From: Wyeomyia smithii
Taxonomy: Eukaryota; Arthropoda; Insecta; Diptera; Culicidae
Direction: 5' to 3'
NCBI RefSeq assembly: GCF_029784165.1
Contig: NC_073696.1
Span: 262,242,494-262,306,493, forward strand
Length of the DNA: 64,000 nucleotides
Shown here: positions 11,082-21,890 of the stretch, piece by piece
How positions within the stretch are numbered: position 1 is the first letter of the stretch
Layout: every line of letters begins with the position of its first letter
Made by a program: the position numbers and the translations under genes
Notes under the pieces: model-generated
Told to the model about the DNA's origin: nothing
Database searches by the model: none
The model's input: the letters and a program-made list of their open reading frames with translations, nothing else

Positions 11082-11525
11082 GGTGCTTATTACGGGAGTC
11101 ACTCCACGGTGAAATATAGGTGCTTATTACGGGAGTCACTTCACGGTGAAATCAGAGTGAAGTGAATGAAGTCCTATTACGGGACTCACGTGAGTGAGAA
11201 AAACGTCGCAAGGTGACATCTGCCGTGAAATCTGGGTTATTGGTGCTTATTACAGGAGTCACTTCACGGTGAAATCAGAGTGAAGTGAACAAGATCCTAT
11301 TACGGGACTCACGTAAGTGAGAAAAACGTCGCGAAGTGACATCTGCCGTGGAATCTGGGTTATTGGTGCTTATTACGGGATTCACTTCACGGTGAAATCA
11401 GAGTGAAGTGAACAAAACCCTATTACGGGACTCACGTAAGTGAGAAAAACGTCGCAAAGTGACATCTGCCGCGGATTCTGGGTTATTGGTGCTTATTACG
11501 GGAGTCACTTCACGGTGAAATATAT
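11082..11525 (+). repeat. 123-bp tandem repeats forming a transposon end
   Basis: GGTGCTTATTACGGGAGTCA (with small variants) starts at 11082, 11119, 11242, 11365 and 11488. The three middle intervals are exactly 123 bp; the first interval is only 37 bp, so the array consists of three full units between two copies of the 37-bp terminal sequence. The reverse complement of the unit forms the right ends at about 12042-12164 and 17243-17365, so this is a multiplied terminal inverted repeat. Within each unit, TTACGGGA(G/C)TCAC occurs twice. Confidence 0.9.
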
Positions 11526-12164
11526 TTCACTCTCACGCTCACTTCACTTTTTTAGACCTATTCCCGATTCCACCTCAAGTGAGGTGACAAAAGTCACCTC
11601 CGTGGAGTGAGATTGACAGTGAAGTGAAATTGAGAATAGAACAAGTGAAATGAGATTGTTTCCCAGCTCAAAAATGTCTGTCCCAGAAAGTCGTTTTTTC
11701 CCGTTTTTTTAGATAACACCAGATCTTGACGTGTTCTGCATTTCTAAGACATTCGGCATCAAAAAAAATGTTTTTTCGGTATCGAAATTTCCTAAACTAG
11801 ATTGCATTTTTTTCATCGGGCAAAAAAATGAAAAACTGACCGCTTTAAGGCACGGATCAAACTCTGATTCGCTTCGTTACTGAAGAATAAATCCAATATT
11901 TACCATTAGATCACAAATCAATCAACTTTAAGACTTATGGCAGCTTCGTGGAATCATTTCACCGTTCAAAATGGTCGTGAAATAATTCCACGCGAAACGT
12001 CGCTTTTTCCGTTCTCACTTCACTGATATGACACTCATAATAACCCAGATTCCACGGCAGATGTCACTTCGCGACGTTTTTCTTATTTACGTGAGTCCCG
12101 TAATAGGATTTTGTTCACTTCACTCTGATTTCACCGTGAAGTGACTCCCGTAATAAGCACCATT
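11082..12164. mobile_element. Foldback/TIR element, copy A
   Basis: The left end (GGTGCTTATTACGGGAGTCA) at 11082 and its reverse complement at 12164 delimit about 1.08 kb. Internal landmarks are CAAGTGAGGTGACAAAAGTC (11574), CCCAGAAAGTCGTTTTTTCC (11683), AGATAACACCAGATCTTGAC (11711) and a segment rich in GTGAAAT/ATTTCAC half-sites at 11960-12040. No protein is encoded, so it is non-autonomous. I found no convincing target duplication. Confidence 0.75.
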
Positions 12165-12550
12165 ATGAGTATCATATCAGTGAAGTGAGAACGGAAAAAG
12201 CAACGTTTCGCGTGGAATTATTTCACGACCATTTTGAACGGTGAAATGATTCCACAAAGATGCCATAAGTCTTAAAGTTGATAGATTTGTGATCTAATGG
12301 TAAATATTGGATTTATTCTTCAGTAACGAAACGAATCAGAATTTGATCCGTGTCTTAGAGCGGTCAAATTTTCATTTTTTTGCCCGATGAAAAAAATACA
12401 AACTAGTTCAGGAAATTTTCCATACCGAAAAAAACATTTCTTTTGATGCCGAATGTCTTAGAAATGCAGAACACGTCAAGATCTGGTGTTATCTAAAAAA
12501 AACGGAAAAACGACTTTCTGGGACTAGAGATTTTTGAGCTGGGAAACAAT
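12165..12550 (-). mobile_element. Foldback element, copy B (inverted, partial)
   Basis: This segment is the reverse complement of about 11645-12045 of copy A with modest divergence (for example ATTATGAGTATCATATCAGT here against the complement in A, and GTCAAGATCTGGTGTTATCT near 12476). A and B together make an imperfect palindrome of about 0.9 kb centred near 12105. It breaks off where Juan-like LINE sequence starts. Confidence 0.8.
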
Positions 12551-13357
12551 ATCATTAAGCTTATGCGGAAAAATTATCATTTGAGTTTTAGAAGCATTGG
12601 GAGAGATTTTCCACTTTTGCAAGTAGGAAGAAAAAATATCTAAACTTTTCTGCAATCGACTGCATATGACACGAAGACTTTTTCCTTTTACGGAAATGCT
12701 TGTGTCATCACAGAACAATGACTTTGTTCATCCTGGAGGCAAATCAGGAAGATCTGAAGTGAATATGTTGTACAGGACTGGACCCAAGACTGAACCTTGA
12801 GGTACACCTGCTCTGACAGTAAATCTATCAGATTTTGAATTCTGATAGACAACCTGCAGAGTTCGATCAGTAAGATAATTTTTTAAAATTTTGATTAGGA
12901 AAATTGGAAAATTAAAAGTTTGCAATTTCGCAATCAAACCTTTACGCCAAACACTGTCGAATGCTTTTTCTATGTCTAAAAGAGCAGCTCCAGTGGAATA
13001 ACCCTCGGATTTGTTAGCTTGTATCATATTAGTAACTCTGAGCAATTGATGAGTTGTGGAATGCCCATGGCGAAATCCAAACTGTTCATTTGCAAAAATT
13101 GAATTTTCGTTGATGTGTGACATCATTCGGTTAAGAATAATTCTCTCAAACAGTTTACTTATTGAAGAAAGCAAACTGATTGGTCGGAAACTTCAGCTGG
13201 ATTCTTATCCGGCTTTAAAATTGGAGTAATTTTTGCATTTTTCCATAATTTGGGAAAATATGCAATTTTGAAGCAGCAATTGAAAATTTTCACTAAAAAT
13301 TCCATTGTGCTCTCAGGGAGATGTTTGATTAGTATATTAAAGATTCCATCGTCATCA
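12551..13357 (-). mobile_element. Juan-like (Jockey clade) LINE RT fragment
   Basis: On the minus strand three overlapping frames give, in order, FPKLWKNAKITPILKPDKNP, SSISKLFERIILNRMMSHIN, NEQFGFRHGHSTTHQLLRVT, LLDIEKAFDSVWRKGLIAKL, RAGVPQGSVLGPVLYNIFTS and a FCDD box (usually FADD). These are RT blocks of the Jockey clade and closely resemble the mosquito Juan family. One frameshift near 13170 and a stop near 12727 interrupt it. Both 5' and 3' parts are missing: each end abuts foldback-element sequence, so it was trapped between copies B and C. Confidence 0.85.
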
Positions 13358-13515
13358 AGTGAGGTGACAAAAATCACCTCCGTGGAGTGAGATTGACGGT
13401 GAAGTGAAATTGAGAATAGGACAAGTGAAATGAGATTGTTTCCCAGCTCAAAAATCTCTAAGTCCCAGAAAGTCGTTTTTTTCCGTTTTTTTAGATAACA
13501 CCAAATTTGCGGTAT
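13358..13515 (+). mobile_element. Foldback element, copy C, left part
   Basis: This stretch repeats 11574-11725 of copy A in the same orientation (CAAGTGAGGTGACAAAAATC onwards to AGATAACACCAAAT). It is interrupted at about 13500-13515 by LINE sequence and resumes at 17093, with about 170 bp of the family sequence missing between. Confidence 0.75.
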
Positions 13516-13518
13516 CGG

Positions 13519-13882
13519 AGCTCATAAAACTCCTCCTTTACGTCATCGGTTTTATCGTTTGTCGGCGCGTACACGTTGATAAGGCTGTAATTGAAGAATC
13601 TGCCCTCGATCCTCAATACGCATAGACGGTCATTAATAGGCCTCCACCTAATAACACGCTTCATTTGGTTTCCAAGTAGTACGAAACCGACGCCCCGTTC
13701 CGCTCTATCGCCGCCACTGTAGTAGATGTGATACTTGAAAGAAGTGCCCGCGGTCGGATCGACCGCCCGGAATTCACGTTCCCCGGTTTTAGGCCACCGC
13801 ACCTCTTGTATGGCTGCTACCTCCACTTTTGCCTTCCGTAGCTCTCTGGCCAAGATGCTCACGCGTGCCGGTTCGAGCAAAG
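13519..13882 (-). repeat. Duplicated RTE endonuclease segment
   Basis: This 364-bp stretch is nearly identical (a handful of differences) to 16241-16604 in the same orientation. It encodes part of the LINE endonuclease, from LEPARVSILARELRKAKVEV through IQEVRWPKTGEREF to SLINVYAPTNDKTDDVKEEF. It joins directly to the 3' coding end of the main LINE copy at about 13882, an arrangement not expected of a single insertion. Confidence 0.85.
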
Positions 13883-16800
13883 TCTCGAAGTGCGCGGTCT
13901 GCCTCGAAGTCGTCGGCCTCTATCCGGTTCTCTACTAAATATTATCTTTGCCGGTCGCTCATCCGCCATCCGTGCTACATGGCCAGCCCACTGTAACCTG
14001 CCGTGTTTCATCAGCTTGACAATATCAGCGTGTTTGTATACTTCGTACAGCTCGTGATTCATGCGCCTGCGCCACACCCCGTTTTCTAGTTTGCCTCCGA
14101 GTATTGATCGCAGGATTCTACGCTCGAAGACCCCAAGCGCTCGTCGATCGGCCTCCTTCCACGTCCACGATTCATGTCCGTAGAGCGCAAATTTCGTACG
14201 GATCTGTAGGCTACGGGACCTCAGCTGGCTACGCAATCCGTAATAAGCCCTATTCGCCGCCGCAATCCGCCTCTTCACCTCGCGGCTCACCTCGTTGTCA
14301 CATGTCACGAGAGTACCAAGATATATAAATTCGTCGACCACTTCGAAAGTATCCCCATCCATCTCCACCGCAGCACCAACACCCGTAGAACTACCACGCT
14401 CTCTGCCAGCCATCATGTTCTTCGTTTTGGCAGTGTTTATGGTGAGTCCAATTCTCGCAGCTTCCCTTTTGAGAGCCGTAAAGGCCTCCTCAACTGCTCT
14501 ACGCCCAGAAGCATGTGAGACTTAGTGATGATGGTGCCGCTCCTCTGCACATCTGCCCTTCGTATTGCACCTTCCAAAGCTATGTTGAACAGCAAGTTCG
14601 AGAGCCCGTCACCTTGCTTCAGACCATCTAACGTCACAAACGCGTCCGAAAATTCGCCCGCTGTCCTGACGCATGATGTGAAACCGTCAAGCGTCGCACG
14701 TATCAGTTTAATCAGTTTAGTTGGGAAACCATGTTCTAGCATTATTTGCCACAGCTCGTTGCGTTTCACTGTATCGTACGCCGCTTGAAAGTCTATAAAC
14801 AGATGATGTGTCTGCAAGTTGTGTTCTCGAAACTTGTCGAGGATCTGTCTCAAGGTGAACATCTGGTCCGTTGTAGATCGCCCCACTCGAAAACCGCATT
14901 GGCATTATCCAACAAAGGCTTCCTGTAACGGCCTCAGTCGTTGGAACAGGATACGGGAGAGAATTTTGTAAGCGGAAATGAGGAGGGTTATGCCTCGGTA
15001 ATTACTACACTCGAGTCTATGTCCCTTCTTGTAGATAGGGCATATGAGTCCTTCCAACCAGTCCGTAGGTAGTTGTTCCTCAGACCATACCCTTAGGATA
15101 ATCTGGTGAATTGCACTACACAGCCGCTCGCTCCCAACTTTGAAAAGTTCGGCCGGTAAGCCGTCCTTCCCAGCGGCTTTGTTGTTTTTTAGCTCTTTGC
15201 AAGCATTCTTCACCTCGTCCAATGTTGGTGGGTCCACAGCTTGTCTTTCCTCCCCAATTTCTATCCTGTTCCCCTCGACGACTCTCCTCCCTTCCTCGCC
15301 GTTCAACACCACTTCGAAATGTTGCTTCCATCGCCTGGCCACCTGCGATTTATCGGTAATCAGGTTCCCCTCCCTGTCATTGCACATGGCAGGTACTGGC
15401 ACGGTCCGGTTCCTGATTCCGTTGATCGTTCTATAGAAGCTCCTCGTGTCGTGCCTGGTGAAGCAATTCTCCGCCTCCGCGAGAACGCGATCGTAGTGCT
15501 CCCGTTTCTTACGGCGATGAAGCCTCTTTTCGGCAGCTCTTGCCTCCCGGTATTTCTCCCGCGTTACACGATTAGCTGCTACTAACGTGTTGGCGTAGGC
15601 TCGATTCTTCTCCTTCGTCACCTCTAGGCACTCAGCATCGAACCACCCACTACGCGTGGTTCCCGTGGTCATGCCTATCACCTCTCGCGCTGTTCCGCTG
15701 ACCGCATCATGGATGTGCTTCCACTGCTCGTTCAGGTCCACTCCAGCTGGTCCACCGATCCGTCTATCAACTTTCCGAGTATACTCCGCAGCAACTCCTT
15801 CCGCTGATAACCTCTGGATGTCCAGATGTATCTTCCTCGCCGATCTCGATTTAAATACATTGGACAACCGGGCGCGAATCTTGCCTACCACGAGATAGTG
15901 ATCCGAGTCGATGTTTGGCCCTCGAAAGGACCGCACATCTATGACGTCTGAGAAGTGCCGGCCGTCGATCAGCATGGGGTCGATCTGGGAGCAGGCCTCT
16001 CCATTAGGGTGTCTCCAGGTGTGTTTCCGAATATTCAGACGTGCAAAATGGGTGCTACAGATGGCCATTCCCCTGGCCGCGGCGAAGTTCACTAGCCTCA
16101 AGCCGTTGTCGTTGGTGGTAGAGTGAAGGCTTTCCCTACCAATAACGGGACGAAAGAACTCCTCTCGTCCGACTTGTGCGTTCGTATCTCCGATGACGAT
16201 CTTTATATCGTGTTGTGGGCACTATCCATACGTTTTCTCAAGGAGCTCATAAAACTCCTCCTTTACGTCGTCGGTTTTATCGTTTGTCGGCGCGTACACG
16301 TTGATAAGGCTGTAATTGAAGAATCTGCCCTCGATCCTCAATACGCATAGACGGTCATTAATAGGCCTCCACCTAATAACACGCTTCATTTGGTTTCCAA
16401 GTAGTACGAAACCGACGCGACGTTCCGCTCTATCGCCGCCACTGTAGTAGATGTGATACTTGAAAGAAGTGCCCGCGGTCGGATCGACCGCCCGGAATTC
16501 ACGTTCCCCGGTTTTAGGCCACCGCACCTCTTGTATGGCTGCTACCTCCACTTTTGCCTTCCGTAGCTCTCTGGCCAAGATGCCCACGCGTGCCGGTTCG
16601 AGCAAAGTCCTAACATTCCAAGTACCAAGTTTCCAATCGTTGTCCTTTTTCGTTTGCCTAGGTCTATACCGATTGTTCCGATTCGTATCATTCTCTGGAT
16701 TGTTCGTAGTATGTTTATTTTCAGCATGCTGCCTTACTAGGGCTGCGATGACTAGTCTCGCGACGGGGCTGCCGTCTTGGGTGTAGCTGGCGAGACACCG

Positions 16801-17092
16801 CATTTCATAGTTCAGCCGTCCGCTCCGGATCAGTCGCTGTTTGAGCCGCCCCTGACCTGGGGAACAGACGCTCAGGCAAGCTGCTCTCCAAGGAGAACAA
16901 CTCCCCCTTCCCTGTCAGCATACGACCAAGTTCCCACCGGTTAACCGATCTTCCCTTGGTTGCTCGTATCCCAGTCGGTACCACGGGGAGGTAGGGATAG
17001 GAGTTGCTGGGCATTATGCTATTGACCACACTGGGGTCTATTTATGCCAACTAGTACAGGTGTACTGCTGGTACGCATTGCCCAGCCGTTTA
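13883..17092 (-). mobile_element. RTE-like LINE, near full length, inactivated
   Basis: Reading from 17030 down, a frame from ATG at 16803 encodes an APE-type endonuclease (KLGTWNVRTLLEPARVGIL, IQEVRWPKTGEREF, HIYYSGGDRAERRVGFVLLG, VIGDTNAQVGREE), a linker (RSGWFDAECLEVTKEKNRAY) and RT (LKNNKAAGKDGLPAELFKVG, SNYRGITLLISAYKILSRIL, GFRVGRSTTDQMFTLRQILD, LFIDFQAAYDTVKRNELWQI, GLKQGDGLSNLLFNIALEGA), then a C-terminal GHVARM tail. Lesions are an in-frame TAG at 16222-16224, an in-frame TAA at 14905-14907, and a deletion with frameshift near 14497 that removes the F-A-D-D catalytic box. The frame is otherwise well kept, so inactivation is fairly recent. It replaced internal sequence of foldback copy C. 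Confidence 0.9.
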
Positions 17093-17365
17093 CCAATCCA
17101 ATTTTTACCATTAGATCACAAATCAATCAACTTTAAGACTTATGGCATCTTCGTGGAATCATTTCACCGTTCAAAATGGTCGTGGAATAATTCCACGCGA
17201 AACGTCGCTTTTTCCGTTCTCACTTCACTTATGTGACACTCATAATAACCCAGATTCCGCGGCAGATGTCACTTTGTGACGTTTTTCTCACTTACGTGAG
17301 TCCCGTGATAGGATTTTGTTCACTTCACTCTGATTTCACCGTGAAGTGACTCCCGTAATAACCAC
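17093..17365 (+). mobile_element. Foldback element, copy C, right part
   Basis: It matches the right third of copy A (about 11887-12164): ACCATTAGATCACAAATCAA, TTCAAAATGGTCGTGGAATA, then the 123-bp terminal unit in reverse, ending GTGACTCCCGTAATAACCACC at 17365. It marks the right limit of the foldback cluster. Confidence 0.8.
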
Positions 17366-17880
17366 CTGTATGAACGCTTCAGCTGTGTATAGAAGGCGTC
17401 TTTGTCGTCACCGTTACTTCCTAGGTGGGGACTGTGCACCTTCATAATGCTAACGTTGAAAAAACGGCCTTTGATTCTCAAATTGCACATTCTGTTGTCG
17501 ATAAGTCACCATCTTCGCTTGCGCTTCTGCATTTTACCCATCTCAATGAAAGCTGTGCCCAGCGCGTGTGTGTTGCCGCAGTTTGGTAGATGCTGTAGCC
17601 TTCTCTGTACGTATGTACCGATACACCCTTCCAGCATGCCTCATGCAGCGCTACAATGTCGAACTTATGGACCCTAATAAGTCGGAAAGATTGTAGGTAC
17701 TTCCCAAAAAATTAAGAGACTTGCAGTTCCATGATCCGAGTTTCCAATCGTTAAACCGTTCTTTAGGCGTCTCTTCTTTGGTCCTCAGGAAGCAGGAGAA
17801 TCTAGGATTCACTCTCCTAGTCCACTATCCACTATCTAGTTGCAGTATGCATGCGCTCGAAACTTTCGACGGTATATAGC
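17366..17880 (-). mobile_element. LINE endonuclease, 5' portion of the split element
   Basis: On the minus strand it reads a WN-C-K-S-L-N-like start near 17720, then NRMCNLRIKGRFFNVSIMKV and HSPHLGSNGDDKDAFYTQLK near 17400-17500, the N-terminal APE endonuclease of RTE-like LINEs. It stops in mid-domain where the foldback cluster begins at 17365. The continuation on the far side (11081) resumes in the endonuclease-RT linker, so about 0.4-0.5 kb of LINE was lost during or before the insertion. Confidence 0.65.
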
Positions 17881-19410
17881 ACGTGTCAAAGTCGAACGCC
17901 CCGACTCTACATCGACCAACTACGGGATCCCAAAGTTGTCCAGGGATTCGCGCAGCAGCTGGAAGCGGTACTACCAACTAATTAGAGTCACGACCTGGTC
18001 CTAATACGCAGAAATGTTGAAAATCCGCCTTTACAGAGATATCCAGAAATAAATTTTAAATTACTCGTCAAATTTACCAACAGCTTCGCGGCCCCCCTAG
18101 ATGAGTCTCACGGCCCCCTTGTCGGCCGCGGACCCCCGGTTAGGAACCACTGTTATGAACATACGCAGAACAGGCAGAACTCGGTCCTTCGAAGGAAAAA
18201 GCGCCAACAAGAGTAACAAGATCGCGAAGCGACTGCGTAGGCGACACCCATGTACTGCGTAGGTGACACCCGTAAGTTTTATGAGAAACTGAATAGCTTG
18301 CGCAGAGGCTACGTAAGCCGATATGTGCCACGACCTGGGAAGAAATCTCCTGACGAGCGAGTGTGAGGTGATCGAAAGGTGGGAACAGTACTACGGCGAG
18401 CATCTTAAGGACGATGTTACAGCAGACGAAGGTGGCACGGCAATTGATACGTGTAGCAGACGATAGATTCCCGATTTCGAGCCTCCAGGAGATTGAGGAG
18501 AAACTCGACATGTTGAAGAACAACAAAGCCGCTGGCAGAGACCAACTACCAAGCGAGCTTAAAAAACACGGCACCGAAGCACTGGCTAGAGCACTGCACT
18601 GGATGATTGTCAGGACCTGGAAGGATGAGACGTTGCCGGAGAAATGAATGGAAGGAATCGTGTGTCCCAATTACAAAAAGGTGACAAGCTGAATTGTAGC
18701 AACTATCGTGCAATCACGCTGCTGAGCGCTGCCTACAATGTACTCTCCCAGCTTCTATGCCGCCGCCTATTACCAATCGCAAAGAAATGATGGATAGAGT
18801 GTACAGTGCGAGTTTCGAATCTCGAAAAGGGTTGTCGCAGGGTGATGGGCTTTCATGTCCACAATTTAACATTGCCATGGAAGATGTAGGAAAAGCGGGG
18901 ATAGACACGAGTGGTATGATCTTCAGGAAGTCCGGCCAGTTATGGCACGCAACTTTTAAATGTTGATGAAAACGTACAGGAGACCTAAGGCAGAGGCCAA
19001 TCTGGATGGGCTAGTTATAAACACGTCGAAGAGAAAAAAAAAGAAAAGAAAAAGACGCATTATGGGCGGAAATCGCGCTTACCTTGGACTGCGGAAAACG
19101 CTTCGATCGAATAAAATTCGCCGTTCCACAAAGTTGACCATCTACAGAACACTCTTTAGACCGGTAGATCTCTACGGCCATGAAACATGGACCTTGATCG
19201 TGGAGGACCTGCGTGCTCTTGGGGTTTTCGAACGAGAGTTGCTGCGTACGATTGACGATGAGGTGCAGATAGATCGACCAAGTGAAAAGAGATTTCGGCA
19301 GCCTACGCAGTCTGTAAGGACGACGAGCAGCCATGGATCGTGTACAATGGCGTCGGCTCTACGTTTCTCCATTTTCCTCGTACTGGGATCTCCCTGGTAC
19401 CGCAGTTAGG
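17870..19410 (+). mobile_element. Decayed LINE (RTE-like), plus strand
   Basis: Plus-strand frames give DSTSTNYGIPKLSRDSRSSW (17910), CEVIERWEQYYGEHLKDDVT (18360), LDMLKNNKAAGRDQLPSELK (18510), KGLSQGDGLSCPQFNIAMED (18827), MGGNRAYLGLRKTLRSNKIR (19060) and YGHETWTLIVEDLRALGVFE (19173). Many frameshifts and a missing YADD-like region show that it is dead. It lies head to head with the LINE part at 17366-17880. Confidence 0.75.
18010..18152 (-). mobile_element. Truncated hAT-like end inside the LINE
   Basis: The stretch interrupts the LINE frames and ends at 18152 with a sequence whose complement begins CAGTGGTTCCTAACCGGGGG, matching the well-known hAT terminal pattern CAGTGGTTC-T-x-A-A-C-C. 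It contains GGCCCCCCTAG / CGGCCCCCTTGTCGGCCGCG GC-rich runs typical of such ends. The opposite terminus is not found, so it is a relic. Confidence 0.6.
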
Positions 19411-19414
19411 CATT

Positions 19415-20350
19415 GCTTTAGGGAGAAGGGCGAGTGTGCTTAATGTACCCCTTAATATATTGGCTTTGCTGCTTATGTGAAGGGAAGGTTAGCCTTCAAT
19501 GGCATTTCGATGGCTGTCCTGTCGATTGGTGCCTTGCAGCGTAAGGACAATCTGGGAAGTAGCCGTGATGATTGCTCTCCTGGTACCCTCGTCTTCGCAC
19601 ATCCTTCCCACTATGTTTTCCGGAGTGGTGTCTGGCCCGCTCGCTGCCAACGATTCGCTCCTTACCTGTGCGAAACCTGGACTAACAAGTAACACATGTT
19701 CAGCGGTTTTTTCCGCGTCCGCACATTGTTGGCACATAGGTGACTCTGCGTTTCCAACCTTGTGCAGGTACTACTTAAAGCAGGCATGACCTGACAGTAT
19801 CTGTGTCAGGTGGAAGGTAACTTCCCCATGGCGCCTCTCAATTCATCCGGCTATCTCTGAAATGCGCGGCTCCTGTCACGTAGCGACTGTATAAGCATCA
19901 CCTCATGGGTTCGTATTGGCACTTTAGCAAAGTCTATCGAAACAGGCTCGTTCACTAGTCTTTATCGCGCTCTCAGGCGTTACTGTAATGCTGCGTGGCA
20001 CTCCGATCTTTGCATGGCGGCGTCGCACGCCCGCGATAGTGTAGCAATAAGTTGGTCCGCCCTCTGCACTGTTTGCCGCCTCGTGTTCACGCTAAAGCTG
20101 ACCGGCTGATGGTCGCTATCAGTGTGGCCTTTGTCTACCCTCCAGTTTGCGAGCAGTCCGAGGCTGCTGAACGTCATTTTGGAACGTTTTGGTAGACCAA
20201 CGCGGCGTAGCATAGCAACTGCAGTAGAATACTCCATCTTTCTTGGCAACCACATAACATTCATTCGAGGTTGACACAATTCTGCTATCCAGTCACCGTT
20301 TCCGGGAGGGTTGCGATAGGGATCCGAAACGATGGCTATGTCATACAATG
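19415..20350 (-). mobile_element. R1/LOA-like LINE relic: endonuclease joined to C-terminus
   Basis: On the minus strand, 20348-19980 reads YDIAIVSDPYRNPPGNGDWI, VGLPKRSKMTFSSLGLL and a DHQPVSFSVNTRRQ endonuclease tail. 19900-19489 reads the RNase H/zinc-knuckle-side C-terminus, ILSGHACFK-type then MCQQCADAEKTAEHVLLVSP, the Cys-Cys-His motif in which the final Cys is replaced (VSPGF instead of V-C-P-x-F). The RT between them is absent, so there is a large internal deletion. Confidence 0.65.
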
Positions 20351-20906
20351 ACTCAGTGGCTTATTGGTATAGCGGTTCAGGTTTAATGGCGTCACCCTCA
20401 CACCTGCGGTTTAGTAACCGGCTTGCTAACCGGGCACTTGGGCCTCCCGTGGCGTACTTAGTTTCCCGTTTTTCGGTGCATACCAAATATATGGGAGGCA
20501 CCACGCAATCCCGCGCTTTGCGGGACGACGTAGACATGAATCCGACATAAAGCGATTCGCCTTGCCGTTCTAAATTTCATCACACGGTAAATAAATCTAG
20601 ACTAATAGAAGATTGCGAACAGTAGAAAATTAGAACAAAGGACAAACATTAGGATCGAGAATAAAACCATAACAAATTAACAAATCGTTAAAATATTTAT
20701 AGACAGAAATTAAAAAAAATACCAGGGTGCTTCTTGAGCTGCCAACAATCACCATTTATACCAAAATGTATTAAATCGTAAGTCAGACATTGTCCCCAGG
20801 TCAAAGCACTCACAATCAGACTCTTAAAAAACTTGTTCAACGCTGAGAAAAATTTACGAAAAAAATATAGGGCTGGCGAATGTAAAAAAACATGAAAAAA
20901 AAACAT

Positions 20907-21085
<179 letters not shown>

Positions 21086-21385
21086 CCGAATTTTAGATAG
21101 TTGCGTCAAATTATGGGCGCATGTTGATCCTTTTGCATTATTGTCTTATCATATTCAGATTGCACATATATACTGTCATACTTTTTGTAATATGAGACTC
21201 TGCGAAACTAATAACTGCTCGGCGGTTTGCGCAATCCAAGCGGCTCATTTGCGATCGGCAGCATATCAAAACATGCACAAGTTTAAACTGCTGATCCATT
21301 TATTTTGTTTACTTATGCGCGGATCTGCTGTTTGCCAGCTTAACTCCGTTTTATTAAAGCGCTAGTCAACCAGTGAACCACAAAA

Positions 21386-21684
21386 ATGTCCAGTAAGTAA
21401 TTTTTCGAGTGCTTTTTTGAACGTGGGTTTTGAAAATATAAATAATTTCAGTGAATTCCGGCCCGCTTCAAATCAGTATTGCGTTCGAAGTTCCACATAA
21501 CATCTTTAGCCACATTACCGGACAGGGCGGAGTGAACATTTCTAAAATCCGGCGTGCATCAGGTGCATTAATTCTGATCGCACCTACAAAAACGCCTACG
21601 ATGTATCGGATGCGCATTTCCGGTCCACCGCATGCGGTGGTCAAGGCGCGAGAGATGATGGGTGCCTTTTTGAACAGTGTCTAG
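21386..21684 (+). CDS. Small single KH-domain protein
   Basis: Two exons are inferred: 21386-21392 (ATGTCCA) and 21452-21684, joined across a 59-bp intron with GTAAGT donor and ATAATTTCAG acceptor. The product is 79 aa beginning MSMNSGPLQISIAFEVPHN. Residues 12-75 form a KH fold: the core I-x-G-x-G-G (ITGQGG, residues 24-29, the nucleic-acid-binding GXXG loop), the following helix (VNISKIRRASGA) and the strand/helix ending VVKAREMMGAFLN. KH domains bind single-stranded RNA or DNA. I do not recognise a named orthologue; it resembles one KH repeat of multi-KH proteins such as vigilin or Bicaudal-C reduced to a stand-alone unit. The start relies on splicing, since the second exon has no early ATG. 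It ends about 200 bp from the convergent GMC gene. Confidence 0.75.
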
Positions 21685-21849
21685 CCGGTAAATTTTGTGC
21701 AATAATAGGAAGTAGTAATACCCTGTAATACCTACGTTCGTTTTATAGTTCGGAAAATCCTGCTGCTTTTGCGCAAGCTAACAGCAGTTGGTATGATGTT
21801 CACAACCAACAGTCAGTGAGAAAACAAAACGATTTATATAACATTCAAA

Positions 21850-21855
21850 AATAAA
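21850..21855 (+). other. Candidate polyadenylation signal of the KH gene
   Basis: AATAAA lies 165 bases after the stop of the KH gene and 36 bases before the stop of the convergent oxidoreductase gene, so the two 3' ends are close or overlap. Confidence 0.5.
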
Positions 21856-21890
21856 AAATAAGGTACTATATAACTGTTGAAGAAAAGTTG

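Noticed and set aside
15241..15585. Plus-strand frames across the RTE-like LINE
   Set aside because: They are antisense shadows of the endonuclease-RT frame.
11082..17365. A target-site duplication for the whole foldback cluster
   Set aside because: The flanks GAGAAAGT and TGTATGAA do not match, and part of the target LINE is missing, so a simple single insertion cannot be shown.
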